Shown here piece after piece: positions 34,762 to 42,673 of a DNA stretch of 64,000 nucleotides. The stretch comes from Tenacibaculum skagerrakense (GTDB taxonomy: Bacteria > Bacteroidota > Bacteroidia > Flavobacteriales > Flavobacteriaceae): NCBI RefSeq assembly GCF_004345825.1, contig NZ_SLXM01000010.1:62001-126000 (forward strand). Direction: 5' to 3'. The notes under the pieces are model-generated. The model saw only the letters and a program-made list of their open reading frames with translations, did not search any database and was not told the origin of the DNA. The position numbers and the translations under genes were made by a program. Within the stretch, counting starts at the first letter, position 1. Every line of letters begins with the position of its first letter.

Positions 34762-37609
34762 ATTTTAATCCTAGAGTTAAGCGTCTTCCGTAATATTCTA
34801 CTTGCATTGTTCTTTCTTTTGCGCCTTGATAAAAGCGTAAAGGTTGATCGGTGATGTTGGTAAAATCAGCATATAAGCGAAGATTGTTCGTGATAGCATA
34901 ACCAACATTAAAATCTAAAAAGAATTGCTTGTCATAAAATCTATCTTCAAATTCACTTCCTCCAAATTCATCTATATAAGCATCAGAGAAGTTTGCTGAA
35001 ATACGGGCAGTTAATTTTCCATCATCATAACCTAAAGAACCGTTAAACATGTTTGGTGCTGTATTAGGTAATTCTAAGTTATTACTTCTATCGTTTACAC
35101 CATTGGCTTCTGAGGTTAAGAATGTGTAGTTTGCATAAACATTAAAATTTCTAGCAAAACCAGGTAAGAAATTTAACTTCTTTTGAAAAGCAAATTCAGC
35201 ACCTAAAACAGTTGCATCATCTCCATTTTCTGGTCTAAAAACAGTAAAACCTTGAGTGTTTGAACCTAAGCTATTATCTGTAGCTTGTGAGAAAGAAACA
35301 TATGAGAAATCTTTAATGTCTTTATAAAAAACACCAACAGAAATTAATCCGATATCGTCGAAATAGTATTCTGCAGATAAGTCTAAATTCATTGATTTAG
35401 CTGGGTCTAAATCAGGATTTCCTAACTCAATAGCATCATCCTCTCTCAGAATATTTCTAAATGGAACTAACTCAACATAATTAGGTCTTGCAATTGTATT
35501 CGTATAGGCAAAGCGAATAATTGTTTTTGGATTAATACTATATTTTAAGTGAACGCTTGGTAAAATGTTGGTATAAGAACCTTTGTCAGTTACAGGAACA
35601 AAACTTTCAAAATCTCCATCACTATCATAGTTTACAATGTTTCCAGTTGCAACGGTTCTGGTGCTCTCAATTCTAACACCAGCCAAAACTGTAAACTGAT
35701 CGGTTACTTTTTGTTCAGTCATTATATAACCAGCGTAAACATCTTCTTTAGCAAGAAAATTTTCTCCTAAATATTCATCAAAAACAGGATCCCCATTCGA
35801 TAAATTTAAATCTCCTAACCATTCTTCAGAAGCAAATCTACCTGCTTCATATCTACTTCCTGCTAAGAAATTACCTTTTGTGTAATCTTTTGTAATAGCA
35901 TCATTTAAAGTTGGAAATGCACTTTCTAAATCAAATTCAAAGAAGTTGTTATCTCTTTCTTTAGTTTTTAAACGAGTTCTTAATCCAAATTTTAATATTC
36001 CGTCTTTAGAGTTGAACATTTGTAAAGGAAGTTGAAGATTTGCAAAGAAATTATAATCTTCTTCTTGAGTGTATTGATTTTCTTCTGTGATTTCGTCGAA
36101 TTCAAAGTTGCTTAAATCATTTGCGAATGCGGCATCTACTGGAGTGTAAAAAGGAAATCTAGGATTCGAGTTTCTGTTGTTAATTATATATTCGCTTTGG
36201 AAGCTTGCATATCTTTCGTTTGAACGTTGTTCAGATGCTCTCGCATAAGAAGCTAGCCAATCAACTTTTAAGTTATTGAATAAATGATCTCCACCCAACG
36301 TATAATTTTGCATACGTTGATCTTCTAAACGACGACTTTTATTTCTGCTGTTGTTAATTCCTCCTTTTGTTTCTCTTGAAACTTCTACAGGAAATCGAGT
36401 TAAATTGTTATTTGCATCAATAACGAAATCACCAAGGCTAATGTCTTCACCATCTAAAATTTCCTGTTTTAATCTTAAACGGTTTTCTCTATCATCTCGC
36501 CAGTTGTACATCGATTTAATGTAAATTGTATTGTTATTATCTAATTGGAAATCGAAATTACCAGCAATACTTCTTCTTACACGTTGTACTAAGTATGTTC
36601 TTTGTTGAAATTCTTTTGAATAAGGGTTTACATCTACTTCTTGAAGAATATCATCTCCACTTGTATCTTGAACTCCGGTGTTGTATTCAAATTCATTATC
36701 CCATTCAGCTTCAATATTGTGAGATTCAAAATCGGTGTCGTTAATAGAAGCAGAAAGCATCCAACCAACTTTTTTGTCTTCAGTTCTGTCTCCTACTAAA
36801 AAAGAACCATTAAGGATTCTTCTGTTATTAATCAAAGTCATACCAGAACCAGCTGTGGCAGAAAGTCTGAAACTTTGTGGAGCTGTTCTTGTTACTAAAT
36901 TTACAGATCCACCTAAAGCGTCTGCATCCATGTCGGGGGTAACTGCTTTATTAACTTCAATTGTTTGGATCATATCAGATGGAATTAAATCCATTTGAAT
37001 ATTTCGGTTATCACCTTCAGCAGAAGGAATTCTACTTCCATTTAAAGTAACAGAATTTAATTGTGGTGATAAACCACGAACAATAATGTTTCTTGCTTCT
37101 CCTTGGTCAACTTGCATTGTAATTCCAGGAACTCTTTTTACGGCATCACCAATATTCGCATCCGGGAATTTACCGATCTGGTCTGTTGAAATTACGTTTG
37201 TAATATTGGTATTCGATTTTTGTTTGTTAATGGCTTTTGCTTCGCCTCCAATAGCTGTTGAAATTGTAATTTCATCTAACAAAGTAGTGTTTGGTTTTAG
37301 AATGATTTTTACAATCGCAGTGCTATTTTCAATCACTATAACTTCCTTTTGAATTTTTTCATATCCGATAAAAGTTACATTAATTATGTGTTTACCAACT
37401 TTTACATCGAGTAAAGTGAATTTTCCATCAAAATCAGTGTTTGTTCCTTTGAAAGTTTGGTCAAGAAGGACTGTTGCTCCGGGAAGATAAATTCCGTTTT
37501 CATCTGTAATAATTCCGCTAATTGTACCAGTTTGTGCTGCTACTTTTGAATTGAAAAGTATACCAATAAGCGTTACAAAAAGCAATTTTAAAAAGCTTGA
37601 TTGTTTCAT
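34742..37609 (-). CDS. TonB-dependent receptor paired with phytase
   Basis: Outer-membrane active transporter of 955 aa. A signal peptide (to VAAQ) is followed by a carboxypeptidase-regulatory-like domain (about 28-110). The plug has GKFPDANIGDAVKRVPGI near 147 and GLSPQLNSVTLNGSRIPS near 180, resembling the Xanthomonas/Caulobacter receptor class. The beta-barrel ends in YDLFKK. No SusD partner is adjacent; instead a phytase lipoprotein follows, so the ligand may be phytate or another inositol or sugar phosphate (inference). A TAGCTTTG box lies 24 bp upstream. Confidence 0.92.
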   Translation of the reverse strand: MKQSSFLKLLFVTLIGILFNSKVAAQTGTISGIITDENGIYLPGATVLLDQTFKGTNTDFDGKFTLLDVKVGKHIINVTFIGYEKIQKEVIVIENSTAIVKIILKPNTTLLDEITISTAIGGEAKAINKQKSNTNITNVISTDQIGKFPDANIGDAVKRVPGITMQVDQGEARNIIVRGLSPQLNSVTLNGSRIPSAEGDNRNIQMDLIPSDMIQTIEVNKAVTPDMDADALGGSVNLVTRTAPQSFRLSATAGSGMTLINNRRILNGSFLVGDRTEDKKVGWMLSASINDTDFESHNIEAEWDNEFEYNTGVQDTSGDDILQEVDVNPYSKEFQQRTYLVQRVRRSIAGNFDFQLDNNNTIYIKSMYNWRDDRENRLRLKQEILDGEDISLGDFVIDANNNLTRFPVEVSRETKGGINNSRNKSRRLEDQRMQNYTLGGDHLFNNLKVDWLASYARASEQRSNERYASFQSEYIINNRNSNPRFPFYTPVDAAFANDLSNFEFDEITEENQYTQEEDYNFFANLQLPLQMFNSKDGILKFGLRTRLKTKERDNNFFEFDLESAFPTLNDAITKDYTKGNFLAGSRYEAGRFASEEWLGDLNLSNGDPVFDEYLGENFLAKEDVYAGYIMTEQKVTDQFTVLAGVRIESTRTVATGNIVNYDSDGDFESFVPVTDKGSYTNILPSVHLKYSINPKTIIRFAYTNTIARPNYVELVPFRNILREDDAIELGNPDLDPAKSMNLDLSAEYYFDDIGLISVGVFYKDIKDFSYVSFSQATDNSLGSNTQGFTVFRPENGDDATVLGAEFAFQKKLNFLPGFARNFNVYANYTFLTSEANGVNDRSNNLELPNTAPNMFNGSLGYDDGKLTARISANFSDAYIDEFGGSEFEDRFYDKQFFLDFNVGYAITNNLRLYADFTNITDQPLRFYQGAKERTMQVEYYGRRLTLGLKYDLFKK

Positions 37610-37632
37610 TAGTTTTAGTTTTGTTTTTTGAG

Positions 37633-37640
37633 CAAAGCTA
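37633..37640 (-). promoter_or_regulatory. Putative -7 box for the TonB receptor/phytase genes
   Basis: TAGCTTTG on the minus strand fits TAnnTTTG and ends 23 nt before the ATG at 37609. No TTG was found at the expected -33 distance, which could mean activator dependence. Confidence 0.45.
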
Positions 37641-37752
37641 TATGATTACTGTTGTCTCGAGTGGTTTTAGATGGCAACAAACTGTAAAAACAATAGAAAC
37701 AAATAGGCAACATTTAACTTAAATTTACATAGAGGAAATGTTCAGTAAATAT

Positions 37753-39264
37753 TTACAGATGTATCATGAAATTTACTAAGTCTTCTTTTGGAGAAATGGG
37801 TAATTTTTTTCGTAATCGATAACGAGCAATACGAACACTATCTGGAGTAACATTTAAAATTTCAGCAATTTCTTTCGATGTTAAATTCAGTCTTAAAAGC
37901 ATTGCTAACTTAATTTCTGAAGAAGATAATTTTTCTGTAGAAATTTGTGTTAGTTGTTTGCTAAAGTCCGGATGTATTTCTTTGAAGAGATTGTTAAAAT
38001 CAATCCATTGATCATCATGTTTGAGTTTAAAGTCAATGTCTTTGGATATATTTTTTAATTTACTCTTATAATCGATGTTATTTCGAATTGAGATCTTTTT
38101 TAAATCCGAAGAAATATCGGTTAAGATTTTATTTTTTTGAGATAAATGCAAGCTGTATTTCGTAAGAGAAGCTGTTTTCAATTGTATGTCATTTTGTAAT
38201 GTTTTTTCTAAAGCTTGTTTTTTTTCTAGTTCAGCTTTCAAAATACGTTGCTTATACTTTTGTATTTTTTGCTGAGTTTTTATTCTTTTTTGGTAAATGT
38301 ATCCAAGAATAGCAGATATTAATATGATACACAATACAACTACAATCAGTAATTTTTGATTTACAAGATTTACTTTGTTCTGTTCTTTGAGTAATTTTAT
38401 TTCAGCTTCTTTTCGATGTGAATCATAAATAGTTTGTAGAATATTTAATTGACGAGCATTTTGGTTATTTAAAACAATCTCTTTGTATTCGTTCGATTTT
38501 AAGCGATACTCATATGCTTTTTTATAATCTTCAATGATTGAATATGTTTTAGCTAAATCTTTATATGCACTTTCTATAAGTTTAGGTTGATTTATCTTTC
38601 TAGCAAGATCTAAAGATTTATGAGAGTAGAATAGAGCACTATCAGTTTGATTTTGCTTTCTGAAAATATCCCCGAGATTATTAAGAATGTCTGCTTCGGA
38701 ATAATTATTTTTTCCTTTTAAGAGTTGATAAGCCGACTGAAAATAGGTATGAGCGTTTGAAAACTGGTTTAAATCTTCATAGATACTCCCAATATTTAAT
38801 TTTACGTGCGCTGTTCCATTATTATCTTTAATTTTTAAAAATATTTCTAAACTCTTTTTTTGAAGTTTTAAGGCTTCTAAATAATTGCCTTCTTTTTCTT
38901 CTACACTTCCTAGAAGTGCAAGTGTAATTGCTTTTCCTCGAAGAAATTTAATTTGAATGGATAGCTCGAGAGCTTCGGAGTAGAGTTTCTTTGAAGTGGT
39001 ATAGTTTTTCATTGAAAAATATACATTTCCAATTTCATTTTTAATGAGTACAGCTAATGTGTCTAATCTTGTGGTTAGTTCTAATGCTAAATTTAAGTTT
39101 TCAATTGCCTTGGTATGAATTCCATTTTCGGAGAAGTTTTTTCCTTGTAAGTAATAAAAATGACTTGATTTTGGGTTAGAGTCATTAAAATCATTTGATT
39201 TTATGATATCTTCATGTACGTTAATGATTGTAATACCTAGTAAAAAACCTATAATTTTCAGCAT
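37753..39264 (-). CDS. TPR-containing LuxR-type transcriptional regulator
   Basis: The protein is 503 aa from the ATG at 39264. A short N-terminal hydrophobic segment is followed by six or so TPR repeats (about 30-265), a membrane helix (about 305-325, LLIVVVLCIILISAILGYIY), a coiled coil (about 325-370) and a C-terminal LuxR-type helix-turn-helix (LTSKEIAEILNVTPDSVRIARYRLRKK near 460-485). This architecture is common in Bacteroidota as a membrane one-component regulator sensing outside through TPRs. It sits 143 bp upstream of the TonB/phytase pair on the same strand, so it may regulate them. Confidence 0.88.
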   Translation of the reverse strand: MLKIIGFLLGITIINVHEDIIKSNDFNDSNPKSSHFYYLQGKNFSENGIHTKAIENLNLALELTTRLDTLAVLIKNEIGNVYFSMKNYTTSKKLYSEALELSIQIKFLRGKAITLALLGSVEEKEGNYLEALKLQKKSLEIFLKIKDNNGTAHVKLNIGSIYEDLNQFSNAHTYFQSAYQLLKGKNNYSEADILNNLGDIFRKQNQTDSALFYSHKSLDLARKINQPKLIESAYKDLAKTYSIIEDYKKAYEYRLKSNEYKEIVLNNQNARQLNILQTIYDSHRKEAEIKLLKEQNKVNLVNQKLLIVVVLCIILISAILGYIYQKRIKTQQKIQKYKQRILKAELEKKQALEKTLQNDIQLKTASLTKYSLHLSQKNKILTDISSDLKKISIRNNIDYKSKLKNISKDIDFKLKHDDQWIDFNNLFKEIHPDFSKQLTQISTEKLSSSEIKLAMLLRLNLTSKEIAEILNVTPDSVRIARYRLRKKLPISPKEDLVNFMIHL

Positions 39265-39327
39265 AATCAACAAAAATTGAAAATGATTGAAAAGTTGAAG
39301 TTAAATGAAGGTTATGATAATAATAAG

Positions 39328-39357
39328 AAAAAAGCCTCGCAAATATTGCAAGGCTTT
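39328..39357 (-). terminator. Terminator after tRNA-Pro
   Basis: Minus strand stem AAAGCCTTGCAA / TTGCGAGGCTTT (one G-T pair) with a 3-nt loop and a run of T. It lies 4 bp beyond the tRNA 3' end. Confidence 0.8.
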
Positions 39358-39360
39358 TAG

Positions 39361-39435
39361 TCGGGGTGGCAGGATTCGAACCTGCGACCTCCTGCTCCCA
39401 AAGCAGGCGCGATGACCGGGCTACGCTACACCCCG
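39361..39435 (-). tRNA. tRNA-Pro (anticodon UGG)
   Basis: Minus-strand cloverleaf. The acceptor stem is CGGGGTG/CACCCCG with discriminator A. The anticodon stem CCTGC/GCAGG has loop TTTGGGA, giving anticodon TGG. The T-arm is GCAGGTTCGAATCCTGC. No CCA is encoded. Confidence 0.96.
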
Positions 39436-39495
39436 AAAAAGTGTATTGTTGTAGTGTAGTTTATTTCGAGCGAAGTCGAGAAGCTACACCCCGAA
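39425..39495. repeat. Partial copy of the tRNA-Pro 5' end with a TCGAGCGAAGTCGAG element
   Basis: The 13-mer GCTACACCCCGAA occurs inside the tRNA (39425-39437) and again at 39483-39495. Between them TTTCGAGCGAAGTCGAGAAGC (39464-39484) resembles a short dispersed repeat common in flavobacterial genomes. GTGTAG at 39454-39459 can pair with CTACAC at 39484-39489, forming a hairpin that encloses it. Confidence 0.6.
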
Positions 39496-39615
39496 TTTTC
39501 GGATTGCAAATATAAATGTTTTTTTACAATATTAACCTCTTTTTTGAAATTATTTTTGATTATCTAGCAATTGATAAAAGATATTTGTAAAACCTATTAG
39601 TTTTTAAAAAAAAAT

Positions 39616-39623
39616 TACATTTG
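39616..39623 (+). promoter_or_regulatory. Putative -7 box for trxB
   Basis: TACATTTG fits the TAnnTTTG consensus and ends 23 nt before the trxB ATG. No good TTG was found at -33. Confidence 0.5.
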
Positions 39624-39646
39624 TAGTTCTATTTAAATAATACCCA

Positions 39647-40594
39647 ATGTCAAATACTGTTGAAAGAATTAAATGTTTAATAATTGGATCTGGACCAGCT
39701 GGTTATACCGCAGCGATATATGCAGCTAGGGCAGACATGAAACCTGTAATGTATACAGGAATGCAAATGGGAGGGCAATTAACAACTACTACCGAAGTTG
39801 ATAATTTTCCTGGATATCCAAATGGAACGGATGGAACTGCGATGATGGAAGATTTAAAAAATCAAGCTGAGCGTTTTGGAACTGATGTTCGTTTTGGAAT
39901 GATTACGAAGGTTGATTTTTCTACTGAAGTAGGAGGGATTCATAAAGTAGTAGTAGATGAAGCAACTGAAATAGAAGCTAATACAATTATTATTTCTACG
40001 GGAGCTACTGCAAAATATTTAGGATTAGAAAGTGAACAACGTTTAATTGGTGGTGGAGTTTCTGCTTGTGCTACTTGTGACGGTTTTTTCTATAAAGGTC
40101 AAGATGTAGTTGTAGTTGGAGCTGGTGATACTGCTGCTGAAGAAGCTACTTATTTAGCAAATATCTGTAGTAAAGTTACTATGTTGGTACGTAAAGATCA
40201 TATGAGAGCTTCGAAGGCAATGCAACATAGAGTAAACAAAACTCAAAATATTGAGGTGTTATTTAATACTGAAATTGACGAGGTTTTAGGAGATAATGTT
40301 GTTGAAGGAGTAAGAGCAGTTAATAATCAGACTGGTGATAAGCATGATATCGCTGTAACTGGTGTGTTTATTGCAATTGGTCATACACCAAATACTCAAC
40401 TTTTTAAAGGAGTTTTAGATATGGACGATACAGGTTATTTAATAACTAAAGGAAAGTCTACTAAAACAAACGTTCCTGGAGTTTTTGCGGCTGGAGATGT
40501 TCAAGATAAAGAATATCGTCAGGCAGTAACTGCAGCAGGTACAGGTTGTATGGCGGCATTAGATGCTGAACGTTATTTAGGAGCTTTAGAATAA
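39647..40594 (+). CDS. trxB: Thioredoxin-disulfide reductase
   Basis: FAD/NADPH enzyme of 315 aa keeping thioredoxin reduced. The FAD-binding motif GSGPAGYTAAIYAAR lies at 15-29, the redox pair Cys141-x-x-Cys144 in CATCDG and the NADPH motif GAGDTAAEEA near 160. The C-terminal FAD motif GVFAAGDVQD near 280 is complete. Length and order are those of low-molecular-weight TrxB. Flanked by its own promoter box and a strong terminator, so monocistronic. It could supply electrons to the 2-Cys peroxidase encoded at 32583-33056. Confidence 0.97.
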   Translation: MSNTVERIKCLIIGSGPAGYTAAIYAARADMKPVMYTGMQMGGQLTTTTEVDNFPGYPNGTDGTAMMEDLKNQAERFGTDVRFGMITKVDFSTEVGGIHKVVVDEATEIEANTIIISTGATAKYLGLESEQRLIGGGVSACATCDGFFYKGQDVVVVGAGDTAAEEATYLANICSKVTMLVRKDHMRASKAMQHRVNKTQNIEVLFNTEIDEVLGDNVVEGVRAVNNQTGDKHDIAVTGVFIAIGHTPNTQLFKGVLDMDDTGYLITKGKSTKTNVPGVFAAGDVQDKEYRQAVTAAGTGCMAALDAERYLGALE

Positions 40595-40616
40595 TAGATT
40601 CTTACGATCATAAAAA

Positions 40617-40647
40617 CAAAAAAAGAGGCACTTGTGCCTCTTTTTTT
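40617..40647. terminator. Bidirectional terminator after trxB
   Basis: A 12-bp perfect stem (AAAAAGAGGCAC / GTGCCTCTTTTT) with a 2-nt apex and A/T runs on both sides. It lies between the convergent trxB and PLP-decarboxylase genes. Confidence 0.9.
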
Positions 40648-40677
40648 GTTTTATATGTACTAAAATGGACTATATAG

Positions 40678-41826
40678 TTAGTAACACAATAGTTCCTCTT
40701 CTATAGGTTTTGATTCCATTTCTGTTTTTACGTCTTCAATAAACAAGTCTATTTGATCTTTAGTAACGTTTGGCATACAAATAATGTGAGTAATATCCTC
40801 TTCAGTTGCTAATTGCCATTTATTTTTTAATTCTTCAGATATTTTAGGAAAAACAACTGTAATAGAGCCTGGATTGCTCCATGCATTTATACTGATGTTT
40901 TGTAATTCTTGTCTACAATAAGCTGCAACTTCTAAACTATGTTTATAACGTGCTTTTAATCCTTCAACACCCATTTTTTGAATGGCATACCATAAAAATA
41001 ATGGGCTATGACCATTTCTGGAACCGGTGATTGTTGTATCTAATGAACCGATATAAGAAATTCCTTTTGATACTCGATCACGTAATGAACGTTTCGTAAC
41101 AATTACTCCAGCAGGAATCGGTGAACCAATAAATTTATGACCGCTTATTGATATACTATCAGCACCATCGATAAAATCAAAAGGACTACGAGGTTCTGCA
41201 AATGCACCAAAAGTTCCAGACAAAGCACCATCACAATGAATATAATGATCTTGGATAGCTAATTTTTTTAGAATTCCTTTTATTCTTGAAATATCATCTT
41301 TAGCTTCTTTCATGGTAGTTCCATGAGTAGCAAGAACTATAGCAGGTTTATGTCTATTAAACTTTAAAGTTTCTTCTAAATCCTCGTAATCAATCTCTCC
41401 ATTTTCTTGAGATCGAATAACAATACTTGGAATATTTAACAAGTGAATGTTTTTTCGAACACTGTAATGAGTAGATTCCGAATAATATACCATAGCTTTC
41501 GGGTACATTTCTCTAGCAATATATAATCCGTATAAATTACTTTCTGAGCCCCCATTAGTAACATATCCCCAATAATCTTTTGGGTTTGCTCTAAAAAGTT
41601 TTGCAAAAAAATCAACTACTTCACGCTCTATTTCATGGGTGTGAACTTTATAAGTACTACTTTCAAATGGATCTCCTAGATTGTTGATTGGATATTGTAA
41701 GAAATCATAAAGAGGAGAATAGTCAAAGTCTTTAGATACTGGATAACCTAAAAAAGAATCTCTTGCATTTTTAACTTTATCTAGTAAATCACTTAAACGC
41801 TCATTTAAAGAATTATCAATCATCAT
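40678..41826 (-). CDS. hdc: PLP-dependent decarboxylase, probable histidine decarboxylase
   Basis: Group II decarboxylase of 382 aa. PLP Lys231 lies in SISGHKFIG, Asp199 in HCDGALSG pairs with the ring nitrogen, and His120 in ESTHYSV is positioned to stack on PLP. GGSESNLYGLYIARE near 93 is characteristic of the Hdc/serine-decarboxylase branch. Histidine decarboxylase (histamine formation) is the best guess; serine decarboxylase is a close alternative. The start is one of two adjacent ATGs. It is divergent from an Lrp/AsnC regulator, 159 bp apart, with a good promoter in between. Confidence 0.75.
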   Translation of the reverse strand: MMIDNSLNERLSDLLDKVKNARDSFLGYPVSKDFDYSPLYDFLQYPINNLGDPFESSTYKVHTHEIEREVVDFFAKLFRANPKDYWGYVTNGGSESNLYGLYIAREMYPKAMVYYSESTHYSVRKNIHLLNIPSIVIRSQENGEIDYEDLEETLKFNRHKPAIVLATHGTTMKEAKDDISRIKGILKKLAIQDHYIHCDGALSGTFGAFAEPRSPFDFIDGADSISISGHKFIGSPIPAGVIVTKRSLRDRVSKGISYIGSLDTTITGSRNGHSPLFLWYAIQKMGVEGLKARYKHSLEVAAYCRQELQNISINAWSNPGSITVVFPKISEELKNKWQLATEEDITHIICMPNVTKDQIDLFIEDVKTEMESKPIEEELLCY

Positions 41827-41849
41827 AAGTTTGTGAAATAATATTTTGG

Positions 41850-41881
41850 CAAATGTATGTTTTTATAGAAATAAAAACCAA
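41850..41881 (-). promoter_or_regulatory. Promoter for the PLP decarboxylase gene
   Basis: Minus strand TTG (41881-41879), a 21-nt spacer and TACATTTG (41857-41850), 23 nt before the ATG. It lies in the divergent region shared with the Lrp-type regulator; TATTTTTG at 41909-41916 may be the -7 box of that gene. Confidence 0.6.
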
Positions 41882-41985
41882 TAATAGTATTAAATTAGAA
41901 AAATAAACTATTTTTGATTTGTTTTTAAAGTATTAATTCTGCTATAGATAAGCTAATACTTGTTTTTTAGAAATTTCTTCTGATT

Positions 41986-42438
41986 ATGGATATAGTTGAC
42001 AAAAAAATATTTAATGAATTGCAAAATAATGCAAAGCAAAACACTAAGGAAATTGCTACAAAAATAGGGTTGTCAGTTACACCAACCTACGAACGAATTA
42101 AGCGATTAGAGAAAACAAGAGTGATAAAGCAATATGTTGCCTTGATTGATAGAGAAATCATAGGGAAACAAATTATTGCTTATTGTCAAATAACATTATT
42201 TAAGCATCAAAAAAGTTTGATTGATGATTTCAAGGAAAAGTTGTTTAATTTATCGGAAGTTATGGAATGCCATCATGTTTCAGGGAATTTTGACTTTCTT
42301 ATAAAAGTTGCAGTAAACGATATGAATAGTTTTCAGGTGTTCATTAATGAAAAGTTGTCTGTGGTTGAAGGAATTTCAACAATTCATAGTTCTTTTGTGC
42401 TCGATTCGTTTAAAGAAACTACAGCGTACCCATTGTAA
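41986..42438 (+). CDS. Lrp/AsnC-family transcriptional regulator
   Basis: The protein is 150 aa. An N-terminal helix-turn-helix (about 8-55: IFNELQNNAKQNTKEIATKIGLSVTPTYERIKRLE) is followed by the RAM/AsnC ligand-binding domain (about 65-145) with the GNFDFLIKV-type strand typical of the family. It is transcribed away from the PLP decarboxylase gene, so an amino acid (possibly histidine) may be the effector; this is an inference from position. Confidence 0.9.
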   Translation: MDIVDKKIFNELQNNAKQNTKEIATKIGLSVTPTYERIKRLEKTRVIKQYVALIDREIIGKQIIAYCQITLFKHQKSLIDDFKEKLFNLSEVMECHHVSGNFDFLIKVAVNDMNSFQVFINEKLSVVEGISTIHSSFVLDSFKETTAYPL

Positions 42439-42550
42439 CTTTATTACTACAAATCGTTTTTTTAGTTGAATTTAATTTTATTTTCATTGATAATAATTGC
42501 TCAGATGATATTATAATTCATAGTTAGTACTATAATAATCCTTTTTTATA

Positions 42551-42580
42551 AAAAAGATCACTGAAGTAAATCAGTGATCT
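42551..42580 (-). terminator. Second terminator of the beta-oxidation operon
   Basis: Perfect 10-bp stem AGATCACTGA / TCAGTGATCT with a 6-nt loop. On the minus strand it is followed by a T-run, 94 bp beyond the last stop codon. Confidence 0.75.
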
Positions 42581-42630
42581 CTAAACAAACAACTAAATTC
42601 TAAAACCTATAAAAGTTGAAGAAATTTTGT

Positions 42631-42666
42631 AAAAAACTGCTTTTTACTTAGTTTCAAAAGCAGTTT
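42631..42666 (-). terminator. First terminator of the beta-oxidation operon
   Basis: Perfect 11-bp stem AAACTGCTTTT / AAAAGCAGTTT with an 11-nt loop, followed by six T on the minus strand. It begins 8 bp after the acyl-CoA dehydrogenase stop. Confidence 0.8.
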
Positions 42667-42673
42667 AGTATTA

